Source: Streptomyces fodineus
Lineage (GTDB): Bacteria; Actinomycetota; Actinomycetes; Streptomycetales; Streptomycetaceae
Direction: 5' to 3'
Assembly (NCBI RefSeq): GCF_001735805.1
Contig: NZ_CP017248.1
Span: forward strand, 6,138,001-6,202,000
Length of the DNA: 64,000 nucleotides
Shown here: positions 25,027 to 33,981 of the stretch, in pieces
How the letters are laid out: the number at the start of each line of letters is the position of its first letter
How positions within the stretch are numbered: position 1 is the first letter of the stretch
Program-made: the position numbers and the translations under genes
The notes under the pieces: model-generated
Database searches by the model: none
Told to the model about the DNA's origin: nothing
What the model saw: only the letters and a program-made list of their open reading frames with translations

Positions 25027-25343
25027 GAGTTCGTACTCCCTGTGGCGGTGGGTCACCCGGGTTCAACGTCTGTTCGACGGGTCGGTCACCGGGCGTACGT
25101 CTGTGAATCCTGTGCAAACCGCCTGTACGGGGCAGCAACCATTGCGTTACGGGCGTCGCTCGTGCATGCTCCGGTGAACCCCTACGGACGTCGGGGGACC
25201 GCTTACGGAGCGTGCGCGGGATCTGGGCTCGGGAGGCGTGCCGCCGTACCCTTGGGGGTATGGGGTTGGGAAGATGTTTCCCGGACACAGCTCCGCCGCA
25301 CACTGTCGTCCCACCCATAAAGGATCACAACGCCGAGACAGCC
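25027..25343. promoter_or_regulatory. Divergent gap before the universal stress protein gene
   Basis: There are 317 bases between the small membrane protein and the stress protein. The plus-strand frame is open from 25212, so a longer stress protein cannot be excluded. I see no clear operator. Confidence 0.35.
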
Positions 25344-25871
25344 ATGGCCGGTCACGAATTCTTCGAACCCGCGGACCGCAAGCGGCCGGTCGCCGATCCC
25401 ACGGCGGCCGATCCCCTGGCGGCGGAAGAGTCACGCCCCTCATGCGACCCTGCCTTCCGGCACGGAGTCGTCGTCGGCTTCGACGGCTCCACCTCCAGCG
25501 AGCGCGCCCTCGCCTACGCCATCGGCATGGCCCACCGCTCGCACTCGGGTCTGATCATCGTCCATGTCGCCAACCGGCTGCCGACCACCGTGTGGGCCGG
25601 TTGCGAGCCGCCCGTCTTCGTCGACGTGCCGGACCACCGCACCGAGGTGCTCGGTCTGGAGCTGGCGTGCGCGGACTATCTGGCCGAGGTGCCCTGGATC
25701 CTGGTCGAGCGGGGCGGGGACATCTGCCACGAACTCGAAGAGGTGGGGCGGGAGTACGAGGCCGACGCGATCGTCGTCGGCTCCACCCACGGTATCGTCG
25801 GCCGCATCTTCGGCTCCGTCGCCGGGCGGCTCGCCAAGCGGGCGCAGCGGCCCGTGATCGTCATTCCCTGA
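25344..25871 (+). CDS. Universal stress protein (UspA family)
   Basis: A 175-residue single-domain UspA protein. The core begins HGVVVGFDGSTSSERALAYA and ends with the ATP-binding signature region VVGSTHGIVGRIFGSVAG, then RAQRPVIVIP. The first 30 residues are a flexible Pro/Asp-rich tail. I chose ATG 25344 because it gives the expected N-terminus, although the ribosome site is weak. Proteins of this family help survival in stationary phase or low oxygen; the specific signal is not known here. Confidence 0.85.
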   Translation: MAGHEFFEPADRKRPVADPTAADPLAAEESRPSCDPAFRHGVVVGFDGSTSSERALAYAIGMAHRSHSGLIIVHVANRLPTTVWAGCEPPVFVDVPDHRTEVLGLELACADYLAEVPWILVERGGDICHELEEVGREYEADAIVVGSTHGIVGRIFGSVAGRLAKRAQRPVIVIP

Positions 25872-25925
25872 GCGTCCCAACTCCCTTTGTGCAGCGCGAA
25901 ACTACTCGTGCGTAGAGGTGGTTTG

Positions 25926-25942
25926 TGCCCTTGTGAAGGGCA
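25926..25942. promoter_or_regulatory. Inverted repeat at the acetate-transporter promoter
   Basis: TGCCCTT and AAGGGCA flank GTG to form a perfect seven-pair inverted repeat next to CATATAT, a likely -10 region, 45 bases before the start of the transporter gene. This looks like an operator. Confidence 0.5.
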
Positions 25943-25986
25943 TATATCGGTCACCGCGCAACTGCACAGCATGAAGGGAGCCCGCC

Positions 25987-26547
25987 GTGGACAACGAAGT
26001 CTCTGCGGGAACGGGAAGCACTACCGTGGTCGGCCGACTCGCCCTGGGAATCACCCTGTTGGCGTTCGGCCTCGGTACGACCGGTGTCATCCACGGCGTG
26101 GCCGCGTCCGACGCCGTCTCAGTGGCCCACTATGTGGGCGGAGTTGCCCTGTTCCTCGTCGGCCTGCTGGCCTTCCGCGGCGGGGACGCCGCCTCCGGTA
26201 CGGGCTTCGTGGCCCTCGGTGCGCTGTGGTTCACCTGGGCCGCCGCAGGTCAGTCCTCCGCCAACGGAGCCGGGCTCTTCCTGCTCCTCTTCGCCCTGGT
26301 GGCGCTCACCCTGACCCTCGCGGGCGGGGACAGCCTCGGACAGGTCATGCACGGGCTGCTGTTCCTGGCCATGCTGGTGCTGGCCGTCGCGGCCTTCGCC
26401 GACAGTTCGTCCTTGGCCAAGGTGGGCGGCTGGGTCGCCGCGGTGTCCGGTGCGGTGGCCTGGTACGCCGCGACGGCCGCGCTGGCGCACTGGCCGACGG
26501 CGCTTCCCAGGCGTGCTGCGGGCCGGGGGGTGACGGCCGCCGGCTGA
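25987..26547 (+). CDS. GPR1/FUN34/YaaH (acetate uptake) family protein
   Basis: A 186-residue membrane protein with six hydrophobic segments. The order of segments and the short polar ends fit the SatP/YaaH family, which moves acetate and succinate. The NPAPLGL signature of the family is not present in classical form (the corresponding region reads LALGITLLAFGLGTTG), so this is a divergent member and transport of acetate is not certain. The GTG at 25987 follows GAAGGGAG. A strong terminator ends the gene. Confidence 0.72.
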   Translation: MDNEVSAGTGSTTVVGRLALGITLLAFGLGTTGVIHGVAASDAVSVAHYVGGVALFLVGLLAFRGGDAASGTGFVALGALWFTWAAAGQSSANGAGLFLLLFALVALTLTLAGGDSLGQVMHGLLFLAMLVLAVAAFADSSSLAKVGGWVAAVSGAVAWYAATAALAHWPTALPRRAAGRGVTAAG

Positions 26548-26564
26548 TTCCGGCAGCACGGAAA

Positions 26565-26606
26565 GGACCCCCACGTGAAGGTGGCACACGTGGGGGTCCC
26601 CTTTTT
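26565..26606 (+). terminator. Rho-independent terminator
   Basis: GGACCCCCACGTG pairs with CACGTGGGGGTCC over 13 bases, followed by CCTTTTT. It ends the transporter gene and stands between it and the convergent glmS. Confidence 0.92.
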
Positions 26607-26691
26607 GCGCCTAAACCGGCGCCGCTCTCGCGGACGTGGTTGCTCGCCGCGGGGGTTGCTCAATTGTCGCTTCGGTGGTCGCGTGAATTTC

Positions 26692-28509
26692 CTACTCCAC
26701 CGTCACCGACTTCGCGAGGTTGCGCGGCTTGTCGATGTCCCGGCCCAGGGCCTTCGCCGTGTGGTACGCCAGGAGCTGGAGCGGGATGCCCATCAGGATC
26801 GGGTCCAGTTCGTCCTCGTTCTTCGGGACGACGATCGTGTGGTCGGCCTTCTCCTGGTGCTGGTGGGCCACCGCGAGGATCTTGCCGCTGCGGGCCTTGA
26901 TCTCCTCCAGGGCCGCGCGGTTCTTCTCCAGCAGGTCGTCGTCGGGGACGATCGCGACCGTGGGGAGGGCCGGCTCGATCAGGGCCAGCGGGCCGTGCTT
27001 CAGCTCGGAGGCGGGGTAGGCCTCGGCGTGGATGTAGGAGACCTCCTTGAGCTTCAGGGAGGCCTCGCGGGCCACCGGGTAGCCCCGGACGCGGCCGATG
27101 AAGAGCATCGAGCGGGCGTCGGCGTACCCCTCGGCCAGCTCCTTGATCTTCTCCTCCTGCTTGAGGATCTCGGTGATCTGGTCCGGCAGCTTGCGCAGGC
27201 CCTCGATGATCCGCTTGCCGTCGCGGACCGAGAGGTCACGGGTGCGGCCGAGGTGGAGGGCGAGGAGGGCGAAGGCCACCGTCATGTTCGTGAAGCACTT
27301 CGTCGAGACCACGCAGACCTCGGGGCCCGCGTGGACGTAGATCCCGGCGTCCGCCTCGCGCGCGATCGCCGAGCCGACGACGTTGACGACGCCGAAGACC
27401 TTTGCGCCCTTGCGCTTGAGCTCCTGCACGGCGGCGAGGACGTCGTACGTCTCACCGGACTGGGAGACGGCGACGTACAGGGTGTCGGGGTCGACGACCG
27501 CGTTGCGGTAGCGGAACTCGGAGGCCGGCTCGGCGTCGGCGGGGATGCGGGCCAGCTCCTCGATCATCTGGGCGCCGATCATGCCCGCGTGGTACGAGGT
27601 GCCGCAGCCGAGGATCTTCACGCGGCGGATCTGCCGGGCCTCGCGGGCGTCCAGGTTGAGGCCGCCGAGGTGCACGGTGGAGAAGCGGTCGTCGATGCGG
27701 CCGCGCAGCACGCGGTCCACGGCGTCGGCCTGCTCGAAGATCTCCTTGTGCATATAGGTGTCGTGGCCGCCCATGTCGTACGACTCGGCCTCCCACTCCA
27801 CCGTGGTGGGCTCGGCGGTGGTACGCGTGCCCTCGGTGGTGTAGGTGCGGAAGTCGTCGGCCTTGAGGGTGGCCATCTCGCCGTCGTCCAGCGTCACTAT
27901 CTGGCGGGTGTGCATGACCAGCGCGGCGATGTCGGAGGCGACGAACATCTCCTTCTCGCCGATGCCGAGGACGACCGGGGAGCCGTTGCGGGCCACCACG
28001 ATCCGGTCGGGGAAGTCGGCGTGCAGCACGGCGATGCCGTACGTGCCCTCGATCACCCGGACCGCCTGGCGGACCTTGTCCTCCAGCTTCTCGGCCGTGG
28101 AGCGGGCGATGAGGTGGGTGAGCACCTCGGTGTCGGTCTCGGAGAGGAACTCGACGCCGTCCGCCTCCAGCTTGCGGCGCAGGTCGGCGGCGTTGTCGAT
28201 GATGCCGTTGTGGACGACGGCGACCTTGCCGTCGGCCGACATGTGCGGGTGGGCGTTCACGTCGGAGGGAGCGCCGTGGGTGGCCCAGCGGGTGTGGGCG
28301 ATACCGGTGGTGCCCTTGAAGCGCGCCGGGACCTTGGCCTCCAGGTCGCGCACCCGGCCCTTGGCCTTGACCATCTTCAGGCCGGGCGCCTTCGGGGCGG
28401 TGACGACGATGCCCGCGGAGTCGTAGCCGCGGTACTCCAGCCGCTGCAGGCCTTCGAGCAGCAAGGGGGCTACGTCACGCTTCCCGATGTATCCGACAAT
28501 TCCGCACAT
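26692..28509 (-). CDS. glmS: Glutamine-fructose-6-phosphate aminotransferase
   Basis: A 605-residue enzyme that makes glucosamine-6-phosphate, the first step to UDP-GlcNAc for cell wall. The N-terminal glutaminase begins with the catalytic cysteine after the initiator methionine (CGIVGYIGKRDVAPLLLEGL). Two SIS sugar-isomerase domains follow (ILGCGTSYHAGMIGAQ and YPVAREASLKLKEVSYIHAE), and the protein ends KPRNLAKSVTVE. Streptomyces often have two glmS genes; which copy this is cannot be told for certain, although the position matches what I recall as glmS2. No ribozyme is visible upstream. Confidence 0.96.
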   Translation of the reverse strand: MCGIVGYIGKRDVAPLLLEGLQRLEYRGYDSAGIVVTAPKAPGLKMVKAKGRVRDLEAKVPARFKGTTGIAHTRWATHGAPSDVNAHPHMSADGKVAVVHNGIIDNAADLRRKLEADGVEFLSETDTEVLTHLIARSTAEKLEDKVRQAVRVIEGTYGIAVLHADFPDRIVVARNGSPVVLGIGEKEMFVASDIAALVMHTRQIVTLDDGEMATLKADDFRTYTTEGTRTTAEPTTVEWEAESYDMGGHDTYMHKEIFEQADAVDRVLRGRIDDRFSTVHLGGLNLDAREARQIRRVKILGCGTSYHAGMIGAQMIEELARIPADAEPASEFRYRNAVVDPDTLYVAVSQSGETYDVLAAVQELKRKGAKVFGVVNVVGSAIAREADAGIYVHAGPEVCVVSTKCFTNMTVAFALLALHLGRTRDLSVRDGKRIIEGLRKLPDQITEILKQEEKIKELAEGYADARSMLFIGRVRGYPVAREASLKLKEVSYIHAEAYPASELKHGPLALIEPALPTVAIVPDDDLLEKNRAALEEIKARSGKILAVAHQHQEKADHTIVVPKNEDELDPILMGIPLQLLAYHTAKALGRDIDKPRNLAKSVTVE

Positions 28510-28535
28510 GTACAGGTATCTCTCAGCCTGGCATC

Positions 28536-28898
28536 TCAGCCGTAGATCATGCGGCGCAGCTGCCTGAGCGTCAGCTCCGGCGGCGCCACCGCCCGGTATC
28601 TCAGGTCCGCCTCGATCCGTTCGAAGATCTCCGCGTTCACCAGGCCCTGGGCCTGCAGCTCGCGGTGGCGGCGACGCACGAAGTCCTGGGTCGTCTCGTC
28701 GAAGTAGGCGAGCACGTCCTGGATCACCCGCAGCGCCTCGCCCCGGCTCAGGGGCGTGGACCGCGTCAGATGATCAACGAGTTCGTCGTGCACCCGGTAG
28801 ATCCTGGGGTACCGGCGCCGGTTTCGCAAGAAACGTGCCCGATTTCGGGCAGCGGCCTGGGTGCGGGGCTGTTGGATCTCTGTTCGCAAGCTGTCCAT
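28536..28898 (-). CDS. Small basic unidentified protein
   Basis: A 120-residue protein from ATG 28898, upstream of glmS on the same strand with 26 bases between stop and start, so the two are probably cotranscribed. It is rich in Arg and mostly alpha-helical (NRARFLRNRRRYPRIYRVHD, later LAYFDETTQDFVRRRHRELQ) and ends LTLRQLRRMIYG. No cysteine, membrane segment or known motif is seen. Its Arg-rich first half suggests nucleic-acid or phosphate binding, which is inference only. The divergent phosphoesterase gene starts 46 bases away. Confidence 0.65.
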   Translation of the reverse strand: MDSLRTEIQQPRTQAAARNRARFLRNRRRYPRIYRVHDELVDHLTRSTPLSRGEALRVIQDVLAYFDETTQDFVRRRHRELQAQGLVNAEIFERIEADLRYRAVAPPELTLRQLRRMIYG

Positions 28899-28944
28899 TC
28901 TGTGTCTTGTGTCTCGTTGCCCGGACCCACGAGTTTCGGACGCC

Positions 28945-30525
28945 ATGGACATTCCTCGTATGGGAGTACCCGAGAAGCTGGCCGAGCGCATGAGCATGGC
29001 CGAGCAGCATGAGTACCTGCGCGCCAGATTCTCACGGCGCACCATGATCAGAGGCGGCGCCGTCACGCTGGGCGCCGTCGCGGGTGGCGCGTTCGTGCCG
29101 GGCGCCACCGCCCAGGCGGCGGTGCCGACGCAGCGCACCGCCCCCGCCACCGAGACGGTCGACGGCGCCCTCGTCGCCCCCTTCGGCCGCCACCTCGCCT
29201 ACGGCAACGACCCGCGCACGCAGATGACCGTCTCCTGGCAGGTCCCGGTCGCCGTGAAGAACCCGTTCATCCGCATCGGCGCGCACCCCTGGGACCTCTC
29301 CCGCAAGATCGAGGCCGAGGTCCGCAGCCTCTACACCCCGGCCGGCGTCGGCGCGAGCGGCGACCACACGCAGTACTACCTGCACGCCCAGCTGACCCAC
29401 CTGCGCCCCGGCAGGACGTACTACTACGGCGTCGGCCACGACGGCTTCGACCCGGCCGAGCGGCACCTGCTGGGCACCCTGGGCACCTTCACCACCGCCC
29501 CCGCCCACAAGGCGCCGTTCACCTTCACCGCCTTCGGTGACGAGGGCGTCGGCTACCACGGCCTGGCCAACAACGCCCTGATCCTCGGCCAGAACCCGGC
29601 CTTCCACCTGCACGCCGGCGACATCGCCTACGGCGACCCGGCCGGCCAGGGCAAGAGCACCGACACCGGCTTCGACTCGCGCACCTGGGACCAGTTCCTG
29701 TACCAGACCGAGTCGGTCGCCAAGCAGGTCCCGTGGATGGTCAGTTACGGCAACCACGACATGGAGGCCTGGTACTCGCCCAACGGTTACGGCGGCGAGG
29801 AGGCCCGCTGGACCCTCCCGGACAACGGCCCGGACGCGAAGAACCTGCCCGGCGTCTACTCCTTCGTCCACGGCAACACCGCGGTGATCTCGCTGGACCC
29901 GAACGACGTCTCCTTCGAGATCCCGGCGAACCTGGGTATATCGGGCGGAACCCAGACCACGTGGTTCGAGACCCAGCTGAAGAAGTACCGGTCGTGTGAC
30001 GACATCGACTTCATCGTCGTCTTCTTCCACCACTGTGCGTACTGCACGTCCACGGCGCACGCCTCGGAGGGGGGCGTGCGCCAGGAGTGGGTGCCGCTGT
30101 TCGAGAAGTACCAGGTGGACCTGGTCATCAACGGCCACAACCACCAGTACGAGCGCACCGACGTGATCAAGGACAACAAGGTCACCAAGAAGCTCCCGAT
30201 CGGCGGCACCGCCTACCCCGAGACCGAGGGTGTGGTCTACGTCACCGCCGGCGCGGCGGGCCGCAGCCTGTACGCGTTCAGCGCCCCGGACTCCTACGAG
30301 GGCCACGAGCACGAGGTCGACTCGGTCGCGTCCTTCATCAACACCAAGGACGGCAAGGTCAACGAGACCGTCACCTGGTCCCGCGTGCGCTACCTCAACT
30401 ACTCCTTCCTGCGCGTGGACGTCACCCCCGCGCCGAAGGGCCGGCAGACCACGCTGACGGTGTCGGGCATCGCCGAGACCGGCGACCGTATCGACCACTT
30501 CACGGTGTCCCGTACGGCGAAGTAA
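28945..30525 (+). CDS. Tat-exported metallophosphoesterase (purple acid phosphatase-like)
   Basis: A 526-residue secreted enzyme. A long n-region leads to a twin-arginine signal (FSRRTMIRGGAVTLG) ending in TAQA. An N-terminal fibronectin-like domain (residues 75-190) precedes the dinuclear metal site: TAFGDEGVG, HAGDIAYGD, SYGNHDMEAW, FFHHCAYC and NGHNHQYERTD, in the order of purple acid phosphatases. It should release phosphate or cleave phosphodiesters outside the cell; Tat export fits metal loading in the cytoplasm. ATG 28945 has no strong ribosome site, and two internal ATGs (28960 and 28990) would shorten only the n-region. Confidence 0.9.
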   Translation: MDIPRMGVPEKLAERMSMAEQHEYLRARFSRRTMIRGGAVTLGAVAGGAFVPGATAQAAVPTQRTAPATETVDGALVAPFGRHLAYGNDPRTQMTVSWQVPVAVKNPFIRIGAHPWDLSRKIEAEVRSLYTPAGVGASGDHTQYYLHAQLTHLRPGRTYYYGVGHDGFDPAERHLLGTLGTFTTAPAHKAPFTFTAFGDEGVGYHGLANNALILGQNPAFHLHAGDIAYGDPAGQGKSTDTGFDSRTWDQFLYQTESVAKQVPWMVSYGNHDMEAWYSPNGYGGEEARWTLPDNGPDAKNLPGVYSFVHGNTAVISLDPNDVSFEIPANLGISGGTQTTWFETQLKKYRSCDDIDFIVVFFHHCAYCTSTAHASEGGVRQEWVPLFEKYQVDLVINGHNHQYERTDVIKDNKVTKKLPIGGTAYPETEGVVYVTAGAAGRSLYAFSAPDSYEGHEHEVDSVASFINTKDGKVNETVTWSRVRYLNYSFLRVDVTPAPKGRQTTLTVSGIAETGDRIDHFTVSRTAK

Positions 30526-30552
30526 GTCGCTGAGCCCAGGTCAGGGCGGTCC

Positions 30553-31431
30553 TCACATCCGCTTGAGGACCGCCTGCTTGGCCAGGGTGAACTCCTCGCC
30601 CGTCAGGACCCCGTCGCGGTGCAGTTCACCCAGCTCGCGCAGCCGCCGCAGCAGGGCGTCGTGGTCGCTCTCGGCGGGCTCCGGCTCCTTGGTGAGCCGC
30701 GGCGGCTCGGTCCGTATGCCCGCCGGCTCCGCGGCGGGATGCGGCAGCCGTGCCTGGACGGCGGCGGCCACCAGCGCCATCAGCGGGTCCTTCTTGAAGC
30801 CCCACAGCTCGACCGCGTTCGGGTCGTACTTGGCCGGCGCCGTCACCGGGGCGCCGCGCACCAGGAACCGCAGATGGCCGTTCTCGAGACCGGCCGCCGG
30901 CTGCCACTGCACGCCGGTGAGGTCCGCGAGGGGGATCGTACGGGGGCCGGTGGCGGCCTTGGCGTCCTCGGTCTTCCAGTTCCACTCCAGCCGCACCCGC
31001 TCCCCGTCGAAGCCCGCCGTGCCGTCCCCGGCCGAGGCGGACACCGGCAGCGCCGGCCCCGGCAGCAGGTACTCGGCGACCGGATCCGGTGAAACGCCGT
31101 CCAGCAGCAGCGCGTTGCGCACCTCGTCCGCGAAGTACTCGGCGACGCCGTACCGGTCGGACTCCACCGTCAGCTGATACGGGTCGTTCGACTCGGCGAG
31201 CCGGCCGCCGGTGGCCTGGGTCAGAGGATCGGCGCCGTCGCGCAGCCGCAGCCTGAGCCGCCCCGACTTCCGCCCCTGCTCGAAGGAGACACCGGCCAAC
31301 GCTCCCAGCGGTACGACGAGTTCGCCCAGCTCGCGGCGGAGCAGGCCCACGTTCTTGTCCCGCCCGGGGGTGAGTCGCAGGGTGTCGCCGTCGAAGGTCC
31401 AGGTGCCGTCCTTCTGGATGATTTCCGCCAT
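30553..31431 (-). CDS. DUF4429 protein with C-terminal SHOCT domain
   Basis: A 292-residue cytoplasmic protein. It contains two similar beta-rich domains (residues 1-110, from TWTFDGDTLRLTPG, and 135-235, from FDGERVRLEWNWKT), which correspond to DUF4429. The C-terminal 35 residues are a SHOCT helix pair (LLRRLRELGELHRDGVLTGE and FTLAKQAVLKRM), a short oligomerisation motif. Function is unknown; such proteins have a PH-like fold and are frequent in actinobacteria. It is divergent from the hexosaminidase, with 62 bases between them. Confidence 0.85.
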   Translation of the reverse strand: MAEIIQKDGTWTFDGDTLRLTPGRDKNVGLLRRELGELVVPLGALAGVSFEQGRKSGRLRLRLRDGADPLTQATGGRLAESNDPYQLTVESDRYGVAEYFADEVRNALLLDGVSPDPVAEYLLPGPALPVSASAGDGTAGFDGERVRLEWNWKTEDAKAATGPRTIPLADLTGVQWQPAAGLENGHLRFLVRGAPVTAPAKYDPNAVELWGFKKDPLMALVAAAVQARLPHPAAEPAGIRTEPPRLTKEPEPAESDHDALLRRLRELGELHRDGVLTGEEFTLAKQAVLKRM

Positions 31432-31461
31432 GGAGGGATTGTTTCACCGGATCTGCGGGAG

Positions 31462-31477
31462 AGTGGTCTCGACCACA
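31462..31477 (+). promoter_or_regulatory. DasR-type operator (dre) before the hexosaminidase gene
   Basis: AGTGGTCTCGACCACA matches the dre consensus at nearly every position, including both half-sites AGTGGTC and GACCAC. It lies 16 bases before the hexosaminidase start and also within the promoter region of the divergent DUF4429 gene. Confidence 0.82.
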
Positions 31478-31493
31478 TCTGAAGGGAGCGCAT

Positions 31494-33107
31494 GTGAGAC
31501 GGAACCACAGCACGACTCCCCGAACCCCTCGCATCCTCGGATCGCTGCTGCTCATGGCGGCGGCCGGGGTGTTCACCCTCGGCGCGGCGCCCGCGGCTTC
31601 CGCGGCTCAGGCGGCCACCCCGACACCGCTGGACCAGGTGGTCCCGGCGCCCGCCTCCGTCCAGCCCGGCGGCACCCCGTACCGCATCAGCCGCGCGACC
31701 GGCGTCCGCGTCGACGACTCCGCCGAGGTCCGCCGCATCGGCGGCTACCTCACCGGCATCCTGCGGCCCTCCACCGGCTACCCGCTGCCGCTCACCACCG
31801 GCCAGGGCGCCGGCGGCATCCGACTCCACCTCGCCAAGGGCGACTTCGGCGCCGAGGGCTACCGGCTGCACAGCGACGCGCGCGGTGTCACCATCACCGC
31901 GTCGGCCCCCGCCGGCCTCTTCCACGGCGTCCAGACCCTGCGTCAGCTCCTCCCGGCGGCCGTGGAGAAGAAGACCGCCCAGCCCGGCCCCTGGCAGATC
32001 GCCGGCGGCACCATGGAGGACCGCCCCCGCTACTCCTACCGGGGCGCCATGCTGGACGTCTCCCGGCACTTCTTCACGGTCGACCAGGTCAAACGCTCCA
32101 TCGACCAGCTGGCCCTCTACAAGATCAACGAGCTGCATCTCCACCTCAGCGACGATCAGGGCTGGCGCATCGCCATCGACTCCTGGCCGCGCCTGGCCAC
32201 CTACGGCGGCTCCACCGAGGTCGGCGGCGGCAAGGGCGGCTCCTACACCAAGGCGGACTACCGGGAGATCGTGCGGTACGCCGCCTCCCGCTATCTGGAG
32301 GTCGTCCCCGAGATCGACATGCCCGGCCACACCAACGCGGCCCTCGCCTCCTACGCCGACCTCAACTGCGACGGCGTGGCACCCCCGCTGTACACCGGCA
32401 CCCAGGTCGGCTTCAGCTCGCTGTGCGTGCCGAAGGAGGTCACGTACACCTTCGCGGACGACGTGATCAGGGAGCTGGCGGCCCTCACCCCCGGCCGCTA
32501 CCTCCACATCGGCGGCGACGAGGCGCACTCCACCAGCCACGACGACTACGTGACGTTCATGGACCGCGTGCAGCCGATCGTCGCCAAGTACGGCAAGACG
32601 GTCATCGGCTGGCACCAGCTCACCGGCGCCCACCCGGCCAAGGGCGCCCTCGCCCAGTACTGGGGCCTGGACAGCACCAGCGCCACGGAGAAGGCCCAGG
32701 TCGCCCAGGCCGCCCAGAACGGCACGGGCCTGATCCTGTCCCCGGCGGACCGCGTCTACCTCGACATGAAGTACACCAGCAGCACCAAGCCGGGCACGAA
32801 GTGGGCCGGTTACGTCGAGGTGCAGCGGTCGTACGACTGGAATCCCGGCGCCTACCTCCCGGGCGCCCCGGCATCGTCCATCAGGGGCGTGGAGGCCCCC
32901 CTGTGGACGGAGACCCTGAAGACGAACGCCGACCTCGACTACATGGCGTTCCCCCGCCTCCCGGGCGCGGCCGAACTGGGCTGGTCCCCGCCGGCCACCC
33001 ACGACTGGAACACCTACAAACTCCGCCTGGCAGCCCAGGCTCCCCGCTGGGACGCCCTCGGCATCGACTACTACCACTCACCACAGGTCCCCTGGCCGAC
33101 GAACTGA
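31494..33107 (+). CDS. Secreted GH20 beta-N-acetylhexosaminidase
   Basis: A 537-residue exported enzyme that removes terminal GlcNAc from chitin oligomers. A signal peptide (ILGSLLLMAAAGVFTLGAAP, ending about ASAAQ) is followed by an N-terminal GH20b domain and the catalytic barrel from RYSYRGAMLDVSRHFFTVDQ. The substrate-assisted catalytic pair is the Asp-Glu of HIGGDEAHST. Conserved aromatic residues of the sugar pocket are in VIGWHQLTG and YWGLDSTSA. It starts at GTG 31494 with GAAGGGAG upstream and a dre site in the promoter, so DasR repression relieved by glucosamine-6-phosphate is expected. Confidence 0.95.
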   Translation: MRRNHSTTPRTPRILGSLLLMAAAGVFTLGAAPAASAAQAATPTPLDQVVPAPASVQPGGTPYRISRATGVRVDDSAEVRRIGGYLTGILRPSTGYPLPLTTGQGAGGIRLHLAKGDFGAEGYRLHSDARGVTITASAPAGLFHGVQTLRQLLPAAVEKKTAQPGPWQIAGGTMEDRPRYSYRGAMLDVSRHFFTVDQVKRSIDQLALYKINELHLHLSDDQGWRIAIDSWPRLATYGGSTEVGGGKGGSYTKADYREIVRYAASRYLEVVPEIDMPGHTNAALASYADLNCDGVAPPLYTGTQVGFSSLCVPKEVTYTFADDVIRELAALTPGRYLHIGGDEAHSTSHDDYVTFMDRVQPIVAKYGKTVIGWHQLTGAHPAKGALAQYWGLDSTSATEKAQVAQAAQNGTGLILSPADRVYLDMKYTSSTKPGTKWAGYVEVQRSYDWNPGAYLPGAPASSIRGVEAPLWTETLKTNADLDYMAFPRLPGAAELGWSPPATHDWNTYKLRLAAQAPRWDALGIDYYHSPQVPWPTN

Positions 33108-33153
33108 GCGGAGAACGCACCGGCGAACGCGACCGGTGAACACACCGGCGAAC

Positions 33154-33193
33154 GCACGCGCCCGGGCCGCTGCGTGGAGCGGCCCGGGCGTGC
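33154..33193. terminator. Bidirectional terminator between convergent genes
   Basis: GCCCGGGCCGCT and AGCGGCCCGGGC form a strong stem, extended by GCACGC/GCGTGC with a small bulge. It separates the hexosaminidase gene from the transglycosylase gene. Short ACCGGCGAAC repeats precede it. Confidence 0.75.
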
Positions 33194-33297
33194 TGGGCGA
33201 ACAGCCGGGACAACAGCCCGACGTGCCTTGCCGGTGCAATTCAGAGGCATGCACCCGCCATCTTGAATTACGGATCCGGCTGTGCGGGAATCGGCCG

Positions 33298-33981
33298 TCA
33301 GTACGCGCTGAACACGTTGTCGATCGAGCCGTAGCGGTGGTACGCGTAGTTGCACGCGGCGGTGATGTTGGCGACCGGGTCGTAGATGTTCGTCGAGGTG
33401 CCCGGCACGTGGTAGGCGTCGAACGTCGGCTGGATCACCTGGAGCAGGCCCTTGGACGGGGTGCCCTTGGCGGCGTTGGAGTCCCAGTTGTTGATGGCGT
33501 TCGGGTTGCCGGAGGACTCCCGTATGACGTTGCGGTAGATGCCGTTGTAGGTGCCCGGGATGTGGTTCTGGGCCATGGTCGCCAGCGCCTGCTTGATCCA
33601 GCCGTCCAGGTTGTTGGCGTAGCTCTGGCCGGCGGCGGACGAGGTGCTCGCCGGTGCGGCCTTGGTCGTGGCCGCCTTGGCCGGGGCCGCCGAGCCGGCG
33701 GGCAGAGTGAGGACCTGGCCCGGCAGGAGCGAGTAGGGGCTGCTGAGGTGGTTGGCCGACGCGATGGCCGACCAGCCGCCCGGCACCTTGAGGGCACGGG
33801 CGATCGAGGCCAGGTGGTCGCCGGCCTTGACGGTGTAGCTGGGCGCGGTGGCGGTGGCGGTGGCGGCCTGGGCGCTGCCCGTCGCGGCCGTGCAGGCCAT
33901 GACGAGGGTACCGACGGTGATGGCGCCGCCGGCGAGGAACCGGTGCGTCCGGGGAGAGCGCTTACGGGCATGACGGGGCAT
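33298..33981 (-). CDS. Secreted LysM transglycosylase-like protein
   Basis: A 227-residue secreted protein from ATG 33981. A signal peptide (AGGAITVGTLVMACTAATGS) ends near SAQA. A LysM peptidoglycan-binding domain (residues 48-92, YTVKAGDHLASIARALKVPG to LPGQVLTLPAG) and an Ala/Thr linker lead to a C-terminal lytic-transglycosylase domain with the catalytic glutamate in NVIRESSGNPNAINNWDSNA, then GLLQVIQPTFDAYHVPG. It should cut glycan strands of the cell wall, as in growth or spore germination. The upstream region is AT-rich with inverted repeats. Confidence 0.9.
   Translation of the reverse strand: MPRHARKRSPRTHRFLAGGAITVGTLVMACTAATGSAQAATATATAPSYTVKAGDHLASIARALKVPGGWSAIASANHLSSPYSLLPGQVLTLPAGSAAPAKAATTKAAPASTSSAAGQSYANNLDGWIKQALATMAQNHIPGTYNGIYRNVIRESSGNPNAINNWDSNAAKGTPSKGLLQVIQPTFDAYHVPGTSTNIYDPVANITAACNYAYHRYGSIDNVFSAY

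Noticed and set aside
26575..28545. A 656-codon plus-strand open frame
   Set aside because: It is antisense to glmS; its His/Gly/Val/Asp-rich product is the usual shadow of a GC-rich gene and has no ribosome site or domain.
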